A stretch of DNA of 64,000 nt, from assembly GCA_003342815.1 (NCBI GenBank), contig PTEX01000133.1:802280-866279 (forward strand), read 5' to 3'. This stretch comes from Eudromia elegans (lineage: Eukaryota > Chordata > Aves > Tinamiformes > Tinamidae). Of this stretch, positions 24,201 through 36,960 are shown piece by piece (within the stretch, counting starts at the first letter, position 1; every line of letters starts with the position of its first letter). The position numbers were made by a program, and so were the translations under genes. Under the pieces are notes generated by a model. It did not search any database, was not told the origin of the DNA, and saw nothing but the letters and a program-made list of their open reading frames with translations.

Positions 24201-25280
24201 AGTTCTGGCTGTTCAAGATGTAACCAGCTGCACTGTCGCCTGCCCAGCTTTTTGGGGACTTCATAGCAAAGACACTGAATTTCAAGGGAACGGAGGGATG
24301 TCAAAACCCCCCGCATGGGCTGTCCTTACCTAAGGACACGCCTGGTCCACAGAGGAACGAGGCAATGGAAACCCCATCTCATCAGCACAGAGCACCTGGG
24401 CAGCTGCAGTGCGATAACGTCTAGAGCGTCGTATCGAAAAGCTGCAGTCACCGCAGGGCTGAACTGCGGCAAAGAGACAGCCAGGAAATACAACATCACC
24501 CTGTGCAATTCACAGCGAAGACCAGAGCCCAGAGAATTCTGTTAAAGTTGCAGTTTTCCCTTATTTGAGGGCTGTACAGTAGAAACAGAAATCACAGGCA
24601 AAGAAACAGTCTGCAGAGACGATACTGAAAACACATGTCCTGCCTCCACCAGAGTCAGCAGCTTTTGAGGCTGCTGCTGAAGGGGTGAAGAATTGAGATA
24701 TGCTGCATGTATAACCAAACCCTTCTGTACAGCCGGGCAATGGTGTGCCCTGATGTCCTGCATGGGGATGGCATTTGTCCTCAGGCCCATGCGCTTTGGG
24801 GCCAACTTTAGAATCCCTGAGTGCATCTGCCTGGCCATCACAGGGCAGCTACCAGTTTAGAAGATATTTATGCTGCAATGCAAAGGTGTTACCATAAACC
24901 TGCTTAGCTTTGAACTATCCCATGACTGTATCAAGCAGCTGTGGATCTGCAGAAATACCAGATTCAGCACAGGTTGCAAAACTTTCTGAGGATCTTGCAC
25001 AAATATTCAGGCTAGCCTGTGCTGAGCTCCTTGCTACTGTGCAGATTAGTAGCAAGCTGTCTAGTTTAAAGCCTGATCAAGTACCGTGTACAGCACATCG
25101 GTAACCAAGCAGCTCCAATGACAGTATCTGCAACTGCAGGGAAAAACTCTAGGTCTACAGCAGATCTGTATCCATGTAGACAGACCTCTGTATGTGCCTC
25201 TCAGGGAGCCTCACGCTTCATATCTTCAGGAACACTTGTGATGCTAGATTGTTCATACAACATTTTCATGTGATTTTTTT
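21260..25280. other. Intergenic region between the BRPF3 promoter and the MAPK13 3' end
   Basis: AT-rich, about 4 kb. No conserved exon or RNA gene recognised. It holds a degraded interspersed repeat at about 22,021-22,100 and a T-rich run near 21,570. Short open frames here look random. Confidence 0.6.
22021..22100 (+). repeat. Degraded ancient interspersed repeat
   Basis: It starts AGGTCCCAGTCTTGTAAAG and continues with CATATGCTTAA and GCACGTGAATAGCCC. The same order of blocks (GGNCC, GCAA, GCACGTG, CCCA, TGACTTCAA-like) recurs at 29,976-30,035. I recall such blocks from abundant reptile/bird repeats; the family name is not certain. Confidence 0.45.
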
Positions 25281-25293
25281 CTCGAACGTATGA

Positions 25294-25299
25294 TTTTAT
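25294..25299 (-). terminator. Candidate poly(A) signal of MAPK13 (AATAAA on - strand)
   Basis: TTTATT on the + strand in ATGATTTTATTTTC, about 0.73 kb beyond the MAPK13 stop. First strong hexamer seen on that strand after the stop. Confidence 0.4.
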
Positions 25300-26029
25300 T
25301 TTCTTTGTTACTTTAGGAGCAAAGCTCTAGGATTGGCATTTGACTATTAATGTATTTCTAAATGCTCAGATTAAATGTCCTTTCCTACTGAGGAATGAGC
25401 AGTCCTTTAAGGCGACAGAAGCAGAGGATCCCTAGTGTAACTGATCCCTCAAAGTGGGGGGAATGAGAGCATAAGGGGGACAGATCATGGGACTGTGGGA
25501 CAAAACACCAGGCCTGCTGAACGATAAGCAAGCTGACAGCAGGGATAACTCCAGGCAGAGTCGCTCACAGAGATAAGCACAGCTGAAAAGAACTGCTGGA
25601 GGAACCAGGCTAAGGATACAGGAACAGGCTTTACTGAGGGCAAGCAGGACCCCTGCATTATAACCTGCTCCTTGGTATCTGAAGTCTACAAATGTATAAA
25701 GGTGGAAAAGAGTAGGAAGGAAAGAGTAAGAAAGAGGACTCACAGTGACACCTCTGGTTTCTCAAGTGGACGAGTATGTAAACAAAGAAACACCGTGTAA
25801 AGATCTCCCATTTGGAGTTTTGACAACAGTATATTTAGTGTTAAAAAACGTTTGGGTTGCAGCCCTCTCTATTAAAGCAAAGTCCGGTGCCCACAGCTTG
25901 ATGTCATCCCTGTGCTGACATGCAAGGAAGTTCTGCGGGCCAAATGATGATTAAGAGCAAGGCAGTGTGGTGCAAATCCCATCTGTCATCCAGCACAAGA
26001 AATGTATTCCAGTCACAGCTGCTTCACTG

Positions 26030-29000
26030 CTATAATGACATTCCACTTCGTCTCTTTGAGTCCTTCCGTGCAATCGGACTGAAGGACAAGATCTCCTTGT
26101 AAATGTGCTCTTGAAAAACAGAACAAAATAATCATGAATATCACTACCAAATTATTGACATTTGCTTATAGAGGACAGAACTGAAGCTTTGATCATTACA
26201 TGTGCTAAGAGGAAGCATTCAGCTGAAAGGATATGAAAGGGGTTAAGCTGGGAGGAAGAGGAAGAAAAGGGCAAGGAAAGGGAGACCCACACTGTTCACC
26301 ACTGAGGCATGCCAGCATAACCAGCCTTACTCAGTGTGTGCACAGGAAACGGAAGAACAGAGGCAGGAAAGTTCCAGGCTAGCCAGGAACAGGATGGTGG
26401 GAACTCCAAAGATAAACTTACTCCTCCACTCGTCTATTGAAAGTTTTTCATGTTCCAAAGAATCGTCGTAGGACTGTTGGGCTTCTGTCTCCTCCTCAAT
26501 GTCTCGAAACTGATCAAAATAGGGGTGAGCCAAAGCTTCCGTGGCCGTAAGGCGCTTCTCCACATCGAGCTGCAACATCTTGTCGAGCAGGTCCACTGCT
26601 GTAGGAGGAGATAGCAATACTGCTAAGCAGATGCAGAACAGCTGCCCTGTGCAAGAATCCCCCATAGTGACAGCAACCATGAAAACCAAACAGGTCCTTC
26701 AGCCTGCTCAAATAAGCGTGCAACTCCTATAAGTTAGGATGCAAAATCTATCAACAAGCTTTTAGCAAATGGAAGGCTAGTTCTGACTACGGTGTAAAGC
26801 GGGCAGAAATAACGGATTCATCTTGATTAGGCCTTGCTGCAAGGATGGAGCTGCCAGAATGAAAGCCTGCTGGCTTTCAAGATAGGCATTTTCAATTTTA
26901 ATCATTTCGTTCACTCTGACCCTTATAACTCAGTGGTCTTAACATGAGTAATCTAAAGAGAAATCTACACCTTCCTGGTAAACAGGAAGGCAGGAAACTG
27001 ATACCAACCAATCTATCAGCCCTTTCTCCTCCTTAGTTTTAACAGCTTAATGTTTCCTTCGTCTTGGCTTTTAGAAATGTTTTTCTCACATCTGTAAGCT
27101 GCCTAGGGAAAGAACTACTTGTAGGAGATCAATTTTTACCCTGCAAATTGTACGTTTCAACTGCTTGTTAAGTAACAAAAACTATAGACATTTAACACAC
27201 ACACAAGTCTCTTCCCACAAGCGAAAAAAAAAAAGAATACTTAAATGAACTATGGAGCTTTTTTGTCCTTCTGTGCTTTGACTTGCACACAGTTGCCCTG
27301 GGGAGGGCTATTCTGCTGCACAGGTATAATATGCAAGTAGTATCAAGTGATGAGAAGGAAGAGAAAGAAAACTGCAGCTGTGGTGTTCAGCCACCTTATT
27401 TCCAGCAGTAAAAATCTATGAGAAATACTGAAGATGACTTACCCTGAGGATTGGCTTTGGGGAAAAACACAGACAAATCCTTCTTGGGCATTTTTGGAAG
27501 CGACTTGATATAACTTTTAGCCTAAAAGAAATAGGAAAGCACAGCACACAGTTACAGCAAGTCAGTAAGTGCAAAGAGGGCTGTAAAACTGAGCTTTTAG
27601 TTTAGGCCTAGATGAGCAATGACAAGAACAACAAGCTGTCCCAGAGGCAACACTACAGTGACCAGCCTGAGAGGAACTGTTTTTATCAGTTCTATGAGAT
27701 ACAGAAATATTCCCATGTAGAAAAGGGCCAGACTGAAGACAGAGGAGGGAGATGCCAGGACACACCTTACCCAGAGCCTCAACTTGCAGACTCCACAATC
27801 CATACCTGTTCTCAAAGCAACACACTAAACCTGAAGTCAAATACATCAGCTATGCCACTAATAAGGAGAAATGGCTTCCTGGACATGAAGGAAAGGGTCT
27901 CCCTCTCCTGTTCAAATGACTGATTTAAAAGCAACATCCCTCCCATCTCAAAGACGCTTTAAAGCCACCCTCTCCACCATGCCTCTGAGCAACAGGCACA
28001 GCACGCTTCCTTACCGCTTTGTCTTCCAGCTTCTCCACAAATTCTTCCCCAGGATACCCTGTTACTTTCAGGATCTGAGTCAGTTGGTCTAGGTCTGGAA
28101 TGCTGCATTAAGGGTAATCGATGTAGGAGCAAGGCCCAGACCCCAGCCACCAGCTCGATATCATGCCCACCAAGGCCTGAGGACCTTTTAGAGCTGCTAG
28201 TAGATTACGATATGAACCCCCCAGAGACTCATATGCAGAGACTCACTATACTGGTAAAAATATTCCAAGAGAGCTCCTGTTCCGGAGATGCAATCTGTCC
28301 ACAAAGGGATTAATTTTGTGGCACAACTTCTTCAACACAGAATTTTGTTGGCACAGATCTGCTGGGGGTGTAGATGCCTGTAGGTTTGGGGATCTCCCTG
28401 TACAGGGGCTTGGGGATGGAGTTGTGGCTCTACAAGGTCACATCCACGATGCGAGGTGAGCACAGCCAGTGCAGAGCTGTGTTCCCAGGACTAGCTTGGG
28501 CCCTCTCACTGTTTCCCTCGCCCAAAAGACACCACTAAGCCCCTGGGACTGCCCCTCAGTAAACCAGATCTACAGCTGTTTTTCTTGGTAGGTTCATATT
28601 CCTAAGAGCATTTTCACATGTACCCTTCCCACCCAGGGAAGAGGTTCCATTTGAAAGGATACAATCTTTTCCTTTAAAAAGCGTTTTCCCAGTCATCATT
28701 TCTGCCATGATACATCCAATAGACCAGATATCCACTGTTTAGGGAGAAACAGGAGAAAAGAAAAAAAAAAGAAATAAAAGAATGACACAAACTTTAAGGA
28801 AGAAATGATTGCTGGGGCTGCCTCCTGCTTTTTAGGTCTGCAGAGGGCAGCAGTTTATGTCTCTCTCTCCTTTTCCACCCTCCACTGTTCTCTCTATGCT
28901 ACTACAGTTGTTGCCTTCATCTTTTCCTACAAGCTCTAGCTTTGGGAGGAGCCCAGCTGAGACTGCGTGAGCCCGGCTCTGTGCGAGGAGAGACAGTGAT

Positions 29001-32000
29001 GATCCAGAACAAAACCGTCTGGAGGATTACATGAGATTTGACCCAGGCATGACAGGGAACCTTTGGCTTGTCACCAGAGTGTCACATGGCTGAAGCAATA
29101 CGACTCACCTGTCTGGTTGTAATGCATCCAGTTCAGAATGACTTCAGGTGCCCTGTACCAGCGCGTCACCACGTAGCCTGTCATTTCAGCATCTGCGTGC
29201 CTCGCCAAGCCGAAGTCTAAAATCTGCAGATCGCCAAAGGAAAAGGGAGAAGAAAGGGCAGGAAAGAGAAAACCTACCGGCAAGTGAGAATCTACTTCTA
29301 TGAGGAAATGAAACCAATCCAATCAGATAATGCTGAATCTCTTACTAGACCAGAGCCACCCATAGGACAGCTCAAAGAATTAACAGGTTTGTCCTAATTC
29401 CACTGCAAGTTGCAAGCAGGCTGCAAAACCAGTTGTCATGTGAAGACCCTGAGGAAAGGGATCCATGTTGCGTGCTTCCGGGATTGTCACTTCCCTTTGT
29501 GAAACTTAAGTTTCAAGTCCTTTTTTTTTTTTTTCTTTTTCCCCATTGAGTTCCTCAGCCATTGACCTGAAGGCCAGGCCAACATGACTCACCATACCCT
29601 ATAAAAACACCCAGCAGCTGACAGGGGATGACCTCTCCCTCCACACTGGAGATGAGCACGGTGTGACCCAACCTTTACAGGCAAGAGAGCCACTCCCTGG
29701 GACACACATTACAGAACGTCTGCTAGACCAGCCTGCTGCACAGCTGTAAGCAATCCCTTTAGAACAGCGTGGAAAATAACTTTGCTTAGAATCACAACCA
29801 TCCCATTTCGTGTCCTAGCCAAAGAGGACCAAGGGGTAGCCGTGGGTAAATTCAGTCATCCTTCAGGGATCATTCACCTAATGCAAGTATTGCTCAGCGG
29901 CACTGGATTTTAGGAAGTCATTATGAACTTCAAGAGAGCAGGAATTACAGTGACAGGATGTTCATTGCGAGTCTTGGGCCCTGATTCAGCAAGTTACATA
30001 AGCACGTGGGTATTTCCCACTGACTTCAACCAGTGTGTAATGAAATGCCTTGAATCAAGTCTCGGAACACAAGAGGAAACATAATGATGCCTGAATGCCA
30101 GGATTGCTGCTCACAGAAATGTTCAGCAACAATCTGACACACTATGGTGTTACCAGCTGTGAAGTGGTCCTTTTTCACCTACCTTTAGCTGACAGTCTTC
30201 ATTCACAGCCAGATTTCCTGGCTTCAGGTCCTAAAACAGACAAGATCAAAATAGTAAGGACATCGTGACCTGCAGCTCATCAACAGGAGACTTAGTCAAA
30301 CCTCAGCTTGCCTTAAATGAAGTACCACAGCATCCCGAATACGCTATACTGGTATACTATACAGCTCTAGATTACAAACATTATTTCATTTGTTCTGAAA
30401 CAATTTTCATTCTAAAAACATCAACTTGCCAGAAAATAGACCATTTCCTCAAAGTACTGCATAGGTAACAGAGCAAAACCAAACAAGTGTAAGGTGTAGG
30501 AAGGAAAAAGAGGCAGAACTCCAGAAAGAAAAAGATGAGACTCTTAGTAAGACAATGTTCAGGAGGTTGTGGAATAACAGTACACATGAACTTACCCTGT
30601 GAATGATTCCAGCAGAATGAATGTACTGAAATAAAAAGAGAATATGATCACCAGCAGAAAAAGGTCTTTCTTTTCTCCTTCAAATCAGAGAAAAAACCAA
30701 AAGCTACCAACAAGAATGTTGCCTGGAAACACAATCTGTGGAATCTTCTGCAAGCCCCTGGCCCTCAGTGCGTAACTCCACAGTAGGTCACAAAGGAGAA
30801 ACAATGTCTGCTAAAAGTCAGTGACCCAACTGCCACCAGGGAAGGATATCTCAAGGTTTTTGACTGCGGGATTATTTCAGTAATGGATTGATTAGTGTGA
30901 AAGAGTAGTTATTTTGGTTGATGGGCACTAAATCAAGAGTGGTTCAACAAGAATTATCTGTTATTAGTGGATATCATTGACCATTGTATAGGAAGATTTG
31001 TATTTTTAAAAAGGTGTATGTTGTAGTCAATCCAGAGGTGAAACAGAACAAGATACACCGTTGGAACCCAAACCTTCTTGTAGCATCTCCAGACCCACCT
31101 ACCTTCAACCCTTTCAGCATCTGGTAGACCAGGTACTGGACCTTTTCATCACTGAATTCATGTCCCATGATCTTTTGTAAATCTGTCCGCATGTATGGCA
31201 TCACCAGGTAGCTAAAAGGCAGGAAGATAAGGCCTTGAGTCTAGAAGAAAAACATAAGGAACCAGACTAGCCTTGTTCTCACTTGTTTTTGCACCTATGT
31301 AACTTACTCCAAGACTGGCTGTTGTAGCTATATCCCTGACTAAAATATCCTGCAGTGATGCTGGAATTGCTACGTTCTCTCAAAATTGCTTCTCCTCCCC
31401 TCAGATTAGGTACCTGATATCAAACTTTAACGATCTCAAATTAGTTTGTCTTAGACCTCAACTGATAATCAATTCCAGACCATCTTATACCATCTGGTAG
31501 CTGAAATATTTTGTGCAGCTTTAAAGAGAGTCTTGCAAAACGGTTGCATTGGGTCCCAAATTTATCCCCCTGCTACTCTCCAGCCCTGCTTCAGAAGACT
31601 ACAGCTACCTCCATACAGCTGCTGGCCTGCCTGCTGAGACTGCTCATTAGCTGCCAGTCCTCTGTTGGGAACCGCTCTGAGAATCATCAAACATTTTATG
31701 GGCAAATTGCTGAATAAGCAGCCACCAGCTGAAATCCAAACCCGGGCATAGGCTGTTAGTAGGCAGGAAATGGAGACTGAAACCAACTTGACCATCAAAA
31801 CTGATGCCAAAAAGAAGGGGCAGAATTAAGGTAAAAAATAAATCTTATCTTTAGAATTCTCTTGGTTTCATTATTCTGTGGCCAGATAAAGGATACTGCT
31901 CCCATTCTGGCTGCAGCCTCTTGATTCAGCAGTCACACTGCCAAGACATTAGCATGTATCATGCTATGTGACGTACCCATGGAATGTAGTGGTTCCTAGT

Positions 32001-35000
32001 TATGTATGCTGGTACATATATGATGTATTCTGCTCGCTGAGGACATGGCATATGTCTGCTTATGTATTCTGGGTGTTTGAGTCACTGGAACTGACCTTTG
32101 CTTTTGATTCTCTTTGTTATTTGAGGATGTCTGACATTAGTGTGGCCCCTTTCCACATCAACCTGAAGAAGTGTACCTCAAAATAATACATTATCCAGAC
32201 ACCAAATCTTGTCTTGGTTAAATGGAAAATGTCTTGGTCAGAGTGAACATAGAATGCAAGCTTCCAAACTTACAAGTCCTGAAATTCATGGTAGGAGGAG
32301 GCAGACGTGAAGACATCAAGCAGCCCAATGACCTGATGAATAAAGGAAGTCCCAAGTTAAACCTGGAAAGCATTTGCTGTGCAAGCAGGACTCCCGCAGC
32401 AGCTCTCCATCAGCTCGTGCATGTGTGATCATTCAGAAGTCTATCTGTGGAATCTGAGAACTCCTCACTCCAGCATGCAACTACTTTTCCTCTTACTAAT
32501 ACGAGAGAACACCCATCACACAAATTTCTTGGAGCCTGGTGCCAGCTGGGTGCAATAGGCAGGGAGCCATTACAAACCCCAAGACTATATGGATGAGCTC
32601 AACACAGGGAGCTCTCAACTAAAACAAGGGTGCTGCCACCTGGGAGGACGTGCTGCCAGGCAGCAAGAAAGTCTCCCCTGATGGAAATGGGGACAAATAA
32701 GTGCTCACGTTTTCATGTTGCATGTGCTTCAACAGCATGAGTTCTCTGTACGCCCTCTTGGCAAAGGTCTCCGACTGGAAGGGGCGGCACAGCTTCTTGA
32801 TGGCCACTTTCTCACCTGTCTTCTTGTCTATGGCTGAACTGCAACAGACAAACAAAAAACTGTTGCGACTTTGCCCATATATTTACACAATACTTTAACA
32901 CAATACTAAAGAAGTTCCCTCCTAGAGGAGGGCCAAGCCTGGACTTGGCCGGGGAGAGGCAAGGAAAGGTCCTGTGATCTTTCTGTCTTGGTAGAGAAAT
33001 CGAGTGGAGTTCTGGATACTCAGGTCAGCTGTGTGACTTGGTCACATTCCCATGATCTTTGGGGGACTAGTAGACACCGAGTAAATTATTAGTGGCCAGT
33101 CTTCATTCTCTTTAGCTCTGAATTATTTGTGCAGGTTAAAGCAAGTGTTAACAGAGCAGCAAGAAGAGGGAAACAAATGGTTAAAGGTCAGGTTTAGCTA
33201 TAATTCTGCTCTTTACCTTGCATAACTCACAAAGATAAGAGAATAAAGCAATTCCTGCTTTGCCATCTGCCTGAAGGCTGCTCTCTTTTAAGGTGGGTCT
33301 GCCTTCTGCATAGACTGCTGGAGCAAAGACAGGAGATGTCACATCTACTGTAGGCAAAAGCTGCTGGATTTAATTCTGCTCCAAGAACTTCTGTATAAAG
33401 GCAGCGCCCAGCCTGACAGTGAGCTTCTTTTATAAAGCACATGAAGCCCCAGCACAACAGCCAGAGCCGGACACAAGGCTGAGGGATGGGTTCTCAGACT
33501 GCAGAGCTTGAAACCAGCACCCTTCAGCTTGCCCTGCTCTGACTTAAGGTAAAATATTAGCATTTTTTAAGTCTCAACGCTAAACCGAGTGGTAAATGAG
33601 GTTACTCTGAAGGTCATAAGAATCACACATGGATTTAAAATCTACGAACAAAGTGTTCAGATTATTATAAGCTCTGTGTGCCTCTTAGTACTGTCCTGTC
33701 AGACAAAGCATTTATTCACATTGCTAATACACTGTCAGAAGCCACTTCTAAGGCAGCATTGTCTTTATCTTCCATCTTGCTTTTCAGACACCTTCCTTCT
33801 GCTTCCATAAGTGAAATAAATAGGAAAGCAGCAGGTTATAACAACACAGTATGCCTGGAGTCAAGCGGTGTATTTCACTGGGTTGAGGGCAGCCTAGAAG
33901 GAGGGCAGGCTGGAATTTCCTGCCCAGCACAGCTTTCCATTCAGGGTGCTAATTAAAAGAGGCTCCCTTCCTTGCTGCAAATCTTGGCAGTCTGTTAACC
34001 AGCTTCCTTTAGCTGTTGGCCACAAGCCATCGGCGTTTTTCAGCAGTCAGGCCCATCGACAGCTCTCACCTAGCAAGCACCATCTCCGATGCTGTCAGAT
34101 AACTCCTCTGGTTTTGGCCACTAAGGCCCCTTCTAGCTGCTCTAAACTGAGCGTGAGGAGAGCAGACGTATCCTTTGACAGCACAAGTGATGCAGGCAGA
34201 GCAACCAGCTGCAAAAAACAGCAAAGAAAATGCTGGAATAGCCATAGCAGAGAGTGCTGAAAAGATGGGAGGAGAGTGTATCGTATGAGCAAAGGGAAAA
34301 GTTCTGTTTCGGTACAACTCCAGCAAGTGTCAGAGCAGGCAGTGCAGAGGCTCCCTGGGGAGCAAGGGAAATAGGGGGAAATGAATCAAAGAGGTTCTGC
34401 AGGTTTCTGCAGGCCCAAGCCAGGTTTCCTAGGTTTTTAACTCCCTTCCTAGCTCCTGGCCTACGAGGTAAAGCTCTAACTCTACCGATCAACAGCTTGT
34501 CAACAGAGGAGACATGGGGTGCTGCAGCTTCAGCCTGCCCAGCACAAACAGCGGGACTTTCACCCTTGCCATAAGGCACAGCTAAGAGCTCATTCAGTGA
34601 CACAACCGGAGAGATCCCACAATGTTCTTCCCAGGTTTAATGAGTAGCTGGAAGTCCAGGATGACGCCAAGGCCGACCTCAAGATGAGGTCATGCCGGCA
34701 CTCGGCAGACCTGCAGAGGGGACCTGGAACACAGCGAAAGCTCTTGGTGCAGAGCATGGGACCCCAGGGCCACATGCATCCCGATGGCTCTGCTGACACT
34801 GGCAAGACACTTGCTATGTTAAAAGACTTTTTTTGCAGTTACACTCAGCCGGAAGCCAAGTTGCTAGAGATTGCAGAATTACTGGGGGAATTCAGGGAAT
34901 TCCCTCCTGAATCACTTGTCCTGCTGCTCTAGACCCAAGAACCTGCGAAAGCGGCTCGACTCTAACACGGCGATAGAGAGAAGCTTCCTGCCCATTCCCA

Positions 35001-36500
35001 GCAGAGGACAGCAAATCCCGACTCCGCACACTTCCGCTTCCTCGGAAAAGTTCTCAGGGCAGACACTGGCCTTTCAGTCCATGCTGCATTAACACCCTGC
35101 AGCTCCCGGTGCGCAGCCCGTGCCACCCACCCCGCCCGAGGCTCCCCAGGGCAGCCGAGACATTTAAAGGCCCCAGGAAAAATCTGCTTTGTTTTTCCTC
35201 TAGGGTGTAAAGAAGACTTGGATTTTTCTTCATATATTTGTCTTCTCATTCATCCTTTCTACGTTCATTTTTAGTTTTCCTATTTGATTATATTTTTTAA
35301 TATAAAAAGCAGAACAGTACAAATATCAAAAGTAGAAAGTCGAGTCTTCCCTGATTTTGCCGGGCTCAACTAAGTGTCTCAGAAACACACCTTGCACGTT
35401 AAAAGCAAAGCAGAAATACGAGATACGCAAGGGCAGTCAGGGGACAGACCCACAGTTTAGGCCCTGGGGTCTGGGCACTCCTGCAGCGGCAGATTCTTTG
35501 CAGAAGAGCCAGGAAAGGGGCCGCCCCTCTTTGGCTCTGCATGTCACGTTATGAAGCAAGCATTGAGCTCAGACACCATCAACCACTGCTTCACAAATTA
35601 GCATTTCTAAAAGTCAGCAGAATCTCCCCAGTTTTACCGCAACATAACGAAGCAAGACCCGACTTTCTGCATGAGGGGCACCCTTGCCCAGCCGATGAAC
35701 TCGGAGCACCTTGACACGGCTCTCATGCTGGTGGGGGGGTTCTCACCAACCTGCCAGGACCTCCAATCTCACTCGACCCTGGTTTAAAATAAATTATATC
35801 TACTTGCTGAATCCAAGCTGGAAGCAGTAACAAAAAGTTGTATCAACCAACCTTTTTCCCCAAACAGTCACAAAACAACTACCTTAGACTTGCAGCAACT
35901 CCCATTTGTCTAAGCTGTTACTGAAAGCACGCTGGGAAGGGCTTTCCCACTATTTAGAAGCTCTTTTCTACTATTTGAGGTCTATTTTCACTGCTGACAG
36001 ACTGACAAAATTCCTCCCTTTGCACAGCCTGGAAACTAAAGCAGCCCTGGGGCCTCCCTGGCTCCCGAAGCCGAGGCAATGGCATGAGTGAGTCCTGTCG
36101 CACCTGGCACCACTGTCACCCTCCCGTCCCCTCAAACCACCCGCCAGTGCCAGCTAGGAGGACCAGGAGAGCTCAGGAGCGAGACGAGGATCTTCCTTCT
36201 CCACCTATCTCAAGCAGGAGAAAACTCGGGTTTCTTCAAGCAACCATGTCCCTAAAGCACAACACGTCACTCGCACGGGGGACCAGGAGTGGCACCTCCG
36301 TCATCCATACAAACACATAATGGAAACCTCCCGTTCCAGCAGCCCGAGGCCGCCCCTCGTCCCCGCAGGGCCCCCACTCACCACACGGAGCCGTACGCCC
36401 CGGAGCCCACGGCGTTGATGGACGTGTATCTCCTGGGCAGCTCCCAGATGGTTTTGTTCACTTCTTGTCTATAAAATCCTCTTCTCCTCGCGATGTTCAT
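26030..36500 (-). CDS. MAPK13: MAPK13, mitogen-activated protein kinase p38 delta (complete, 12 exons)
   Basis: Coding exons on the - strand: 36500-36382, 32838-32709, 32332-32274, 31211-31103, 30625-30596, 30230-30183, 29223-29109, 28734-28663, 28094-28015, 27521-27443, 26598-26422, 26109-26030. The sum is 1098 nt, 365 aa, equal to human p38 delta. Visible kinase features: GSGAYGSV glycine loop, VAIKK catalytic lysine, gatekeeper Met107 (YLVMPYM), HRDLKPGN loop across exons 5-6, DFG, and the dual-phosphorylation motif T180-G-Y182 ([17 protein letters not shown]). The C-terminus ends [13 protein letters not shown], close to the human tail. This cytoplasmic/nuclear Ser/Thr kinase is activated by MKK3/6 in stress signalling. 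Met at the gatekeeper, unlike Thr in p38 alpha, fits known resistance of p38 delta to pyridinyl-imidazole inhibitors. Neighbour MAPK14 is its tandem paralogue. Confidence 0.97.
28654..28662 (-). promoter_or_regulatory. U12-type 5' splice site of MAPK13 intron 8
   Basis: On the - strand the donor after GATT reads GTATCCTTT, a perfect minor-spliceosome (U12, GT-AG subtype) donor. The matching branch site CCCTTAAT lies at 28107-28114, its A 13 bases before exon 9, and the acceptor ends CATTCCAG. Confidence 0.9.
29109..29223 (-). CDS. MAPK13: MAPK13 exon 7 (DFG and TGY activation loop)
   Basis: 38 codons from [19 protein letters not shown] to NWMHYNQT, then phase 1. It carries Asp168 of DFG, Thr180/Tyr182 and the APE motif. 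Confidence 0.96.
29976..30035 (+). repeat. Degraded ancient interspersed repeat
   Basis: GGGCCCTGATTCAGCAAG ... AAGCACGTGGGTA ... CCCACTGACTTCAACC, in MAPK13 intron 6. It shares block order with 22,021-22,100 and looks like a fragment of the same family. Confidence 0.45.
32839..36381 (-). other. MAPK13 intron 1
   Basis: 3.5 kb intron. No conserved exon, RNA gene or clear repeat seen. Several open frames on both strands are unsupported. Confidence 0.7.
36382..36500 (-). CDS. MAPK13: MAPK13 exon 1 coding part and start codon
   Basis: The start [20 protein letters not shown] aligns with the p38 N-terminus. The frame stays open upstream to another ATG at 36602 (34 more residues), but that extension is not p38-like, so I use the inner ATG. 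Donor GTGTG|GTGAGT, phase 2. Confidence 0.9.
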
Positions 36501-36960
36501 CGCCTGGCGGGTGCGGGAGTGACGCCCCCCCAGAGTACCGAAATTCAGCTGGGCTTCTAGGGCAGACAGAGACACCGAGGCCTTCTGCGCACGCAAAACC
36601 AAATACGTCTCTAGCGACTTTCCTCCTGCCTTTTCAGCTGTTGTGAGCGAGAAGGGACATGTCTCCGGGTCCTCCTCCTCCTCCCTCCGCCTCCACAGCG
36701 CGGATGAGGCATCAGGTTTCCCGTCAGACCCGCCTCGACCTTTCGCAGGTACCTCTAGACTCTGCTACAGGCGCTGGGAGTGCCAGGCGCCGGCGCGGAC
36801 ACTCCTCCGGCTGGGACATGAGGCGGTCCTTGGCCACCAGCCCTGTTGTCACCTGCAAAGCCTGGGGCCGAGCTCACCGCGTCTGCTTCTCGCTCAGAAA
36901 TGTCTTGGCGAGCGAGCGGGGACTCCCGTGAAATCACTGCTCCCAACAAGCGGGTGAGTA
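36501..36960 (-). promoter_or_regulatory. MAPK13 5'UTR and promoter region (approximate)
   Basis: Moderately GC-rich sequence just upstream of the MAPK13 start on the - strand. No TATA box or clear CpG island as strong as those of BRPF3 and MAPK14. Start site not determinable from sequence. Confidence 0.4.
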
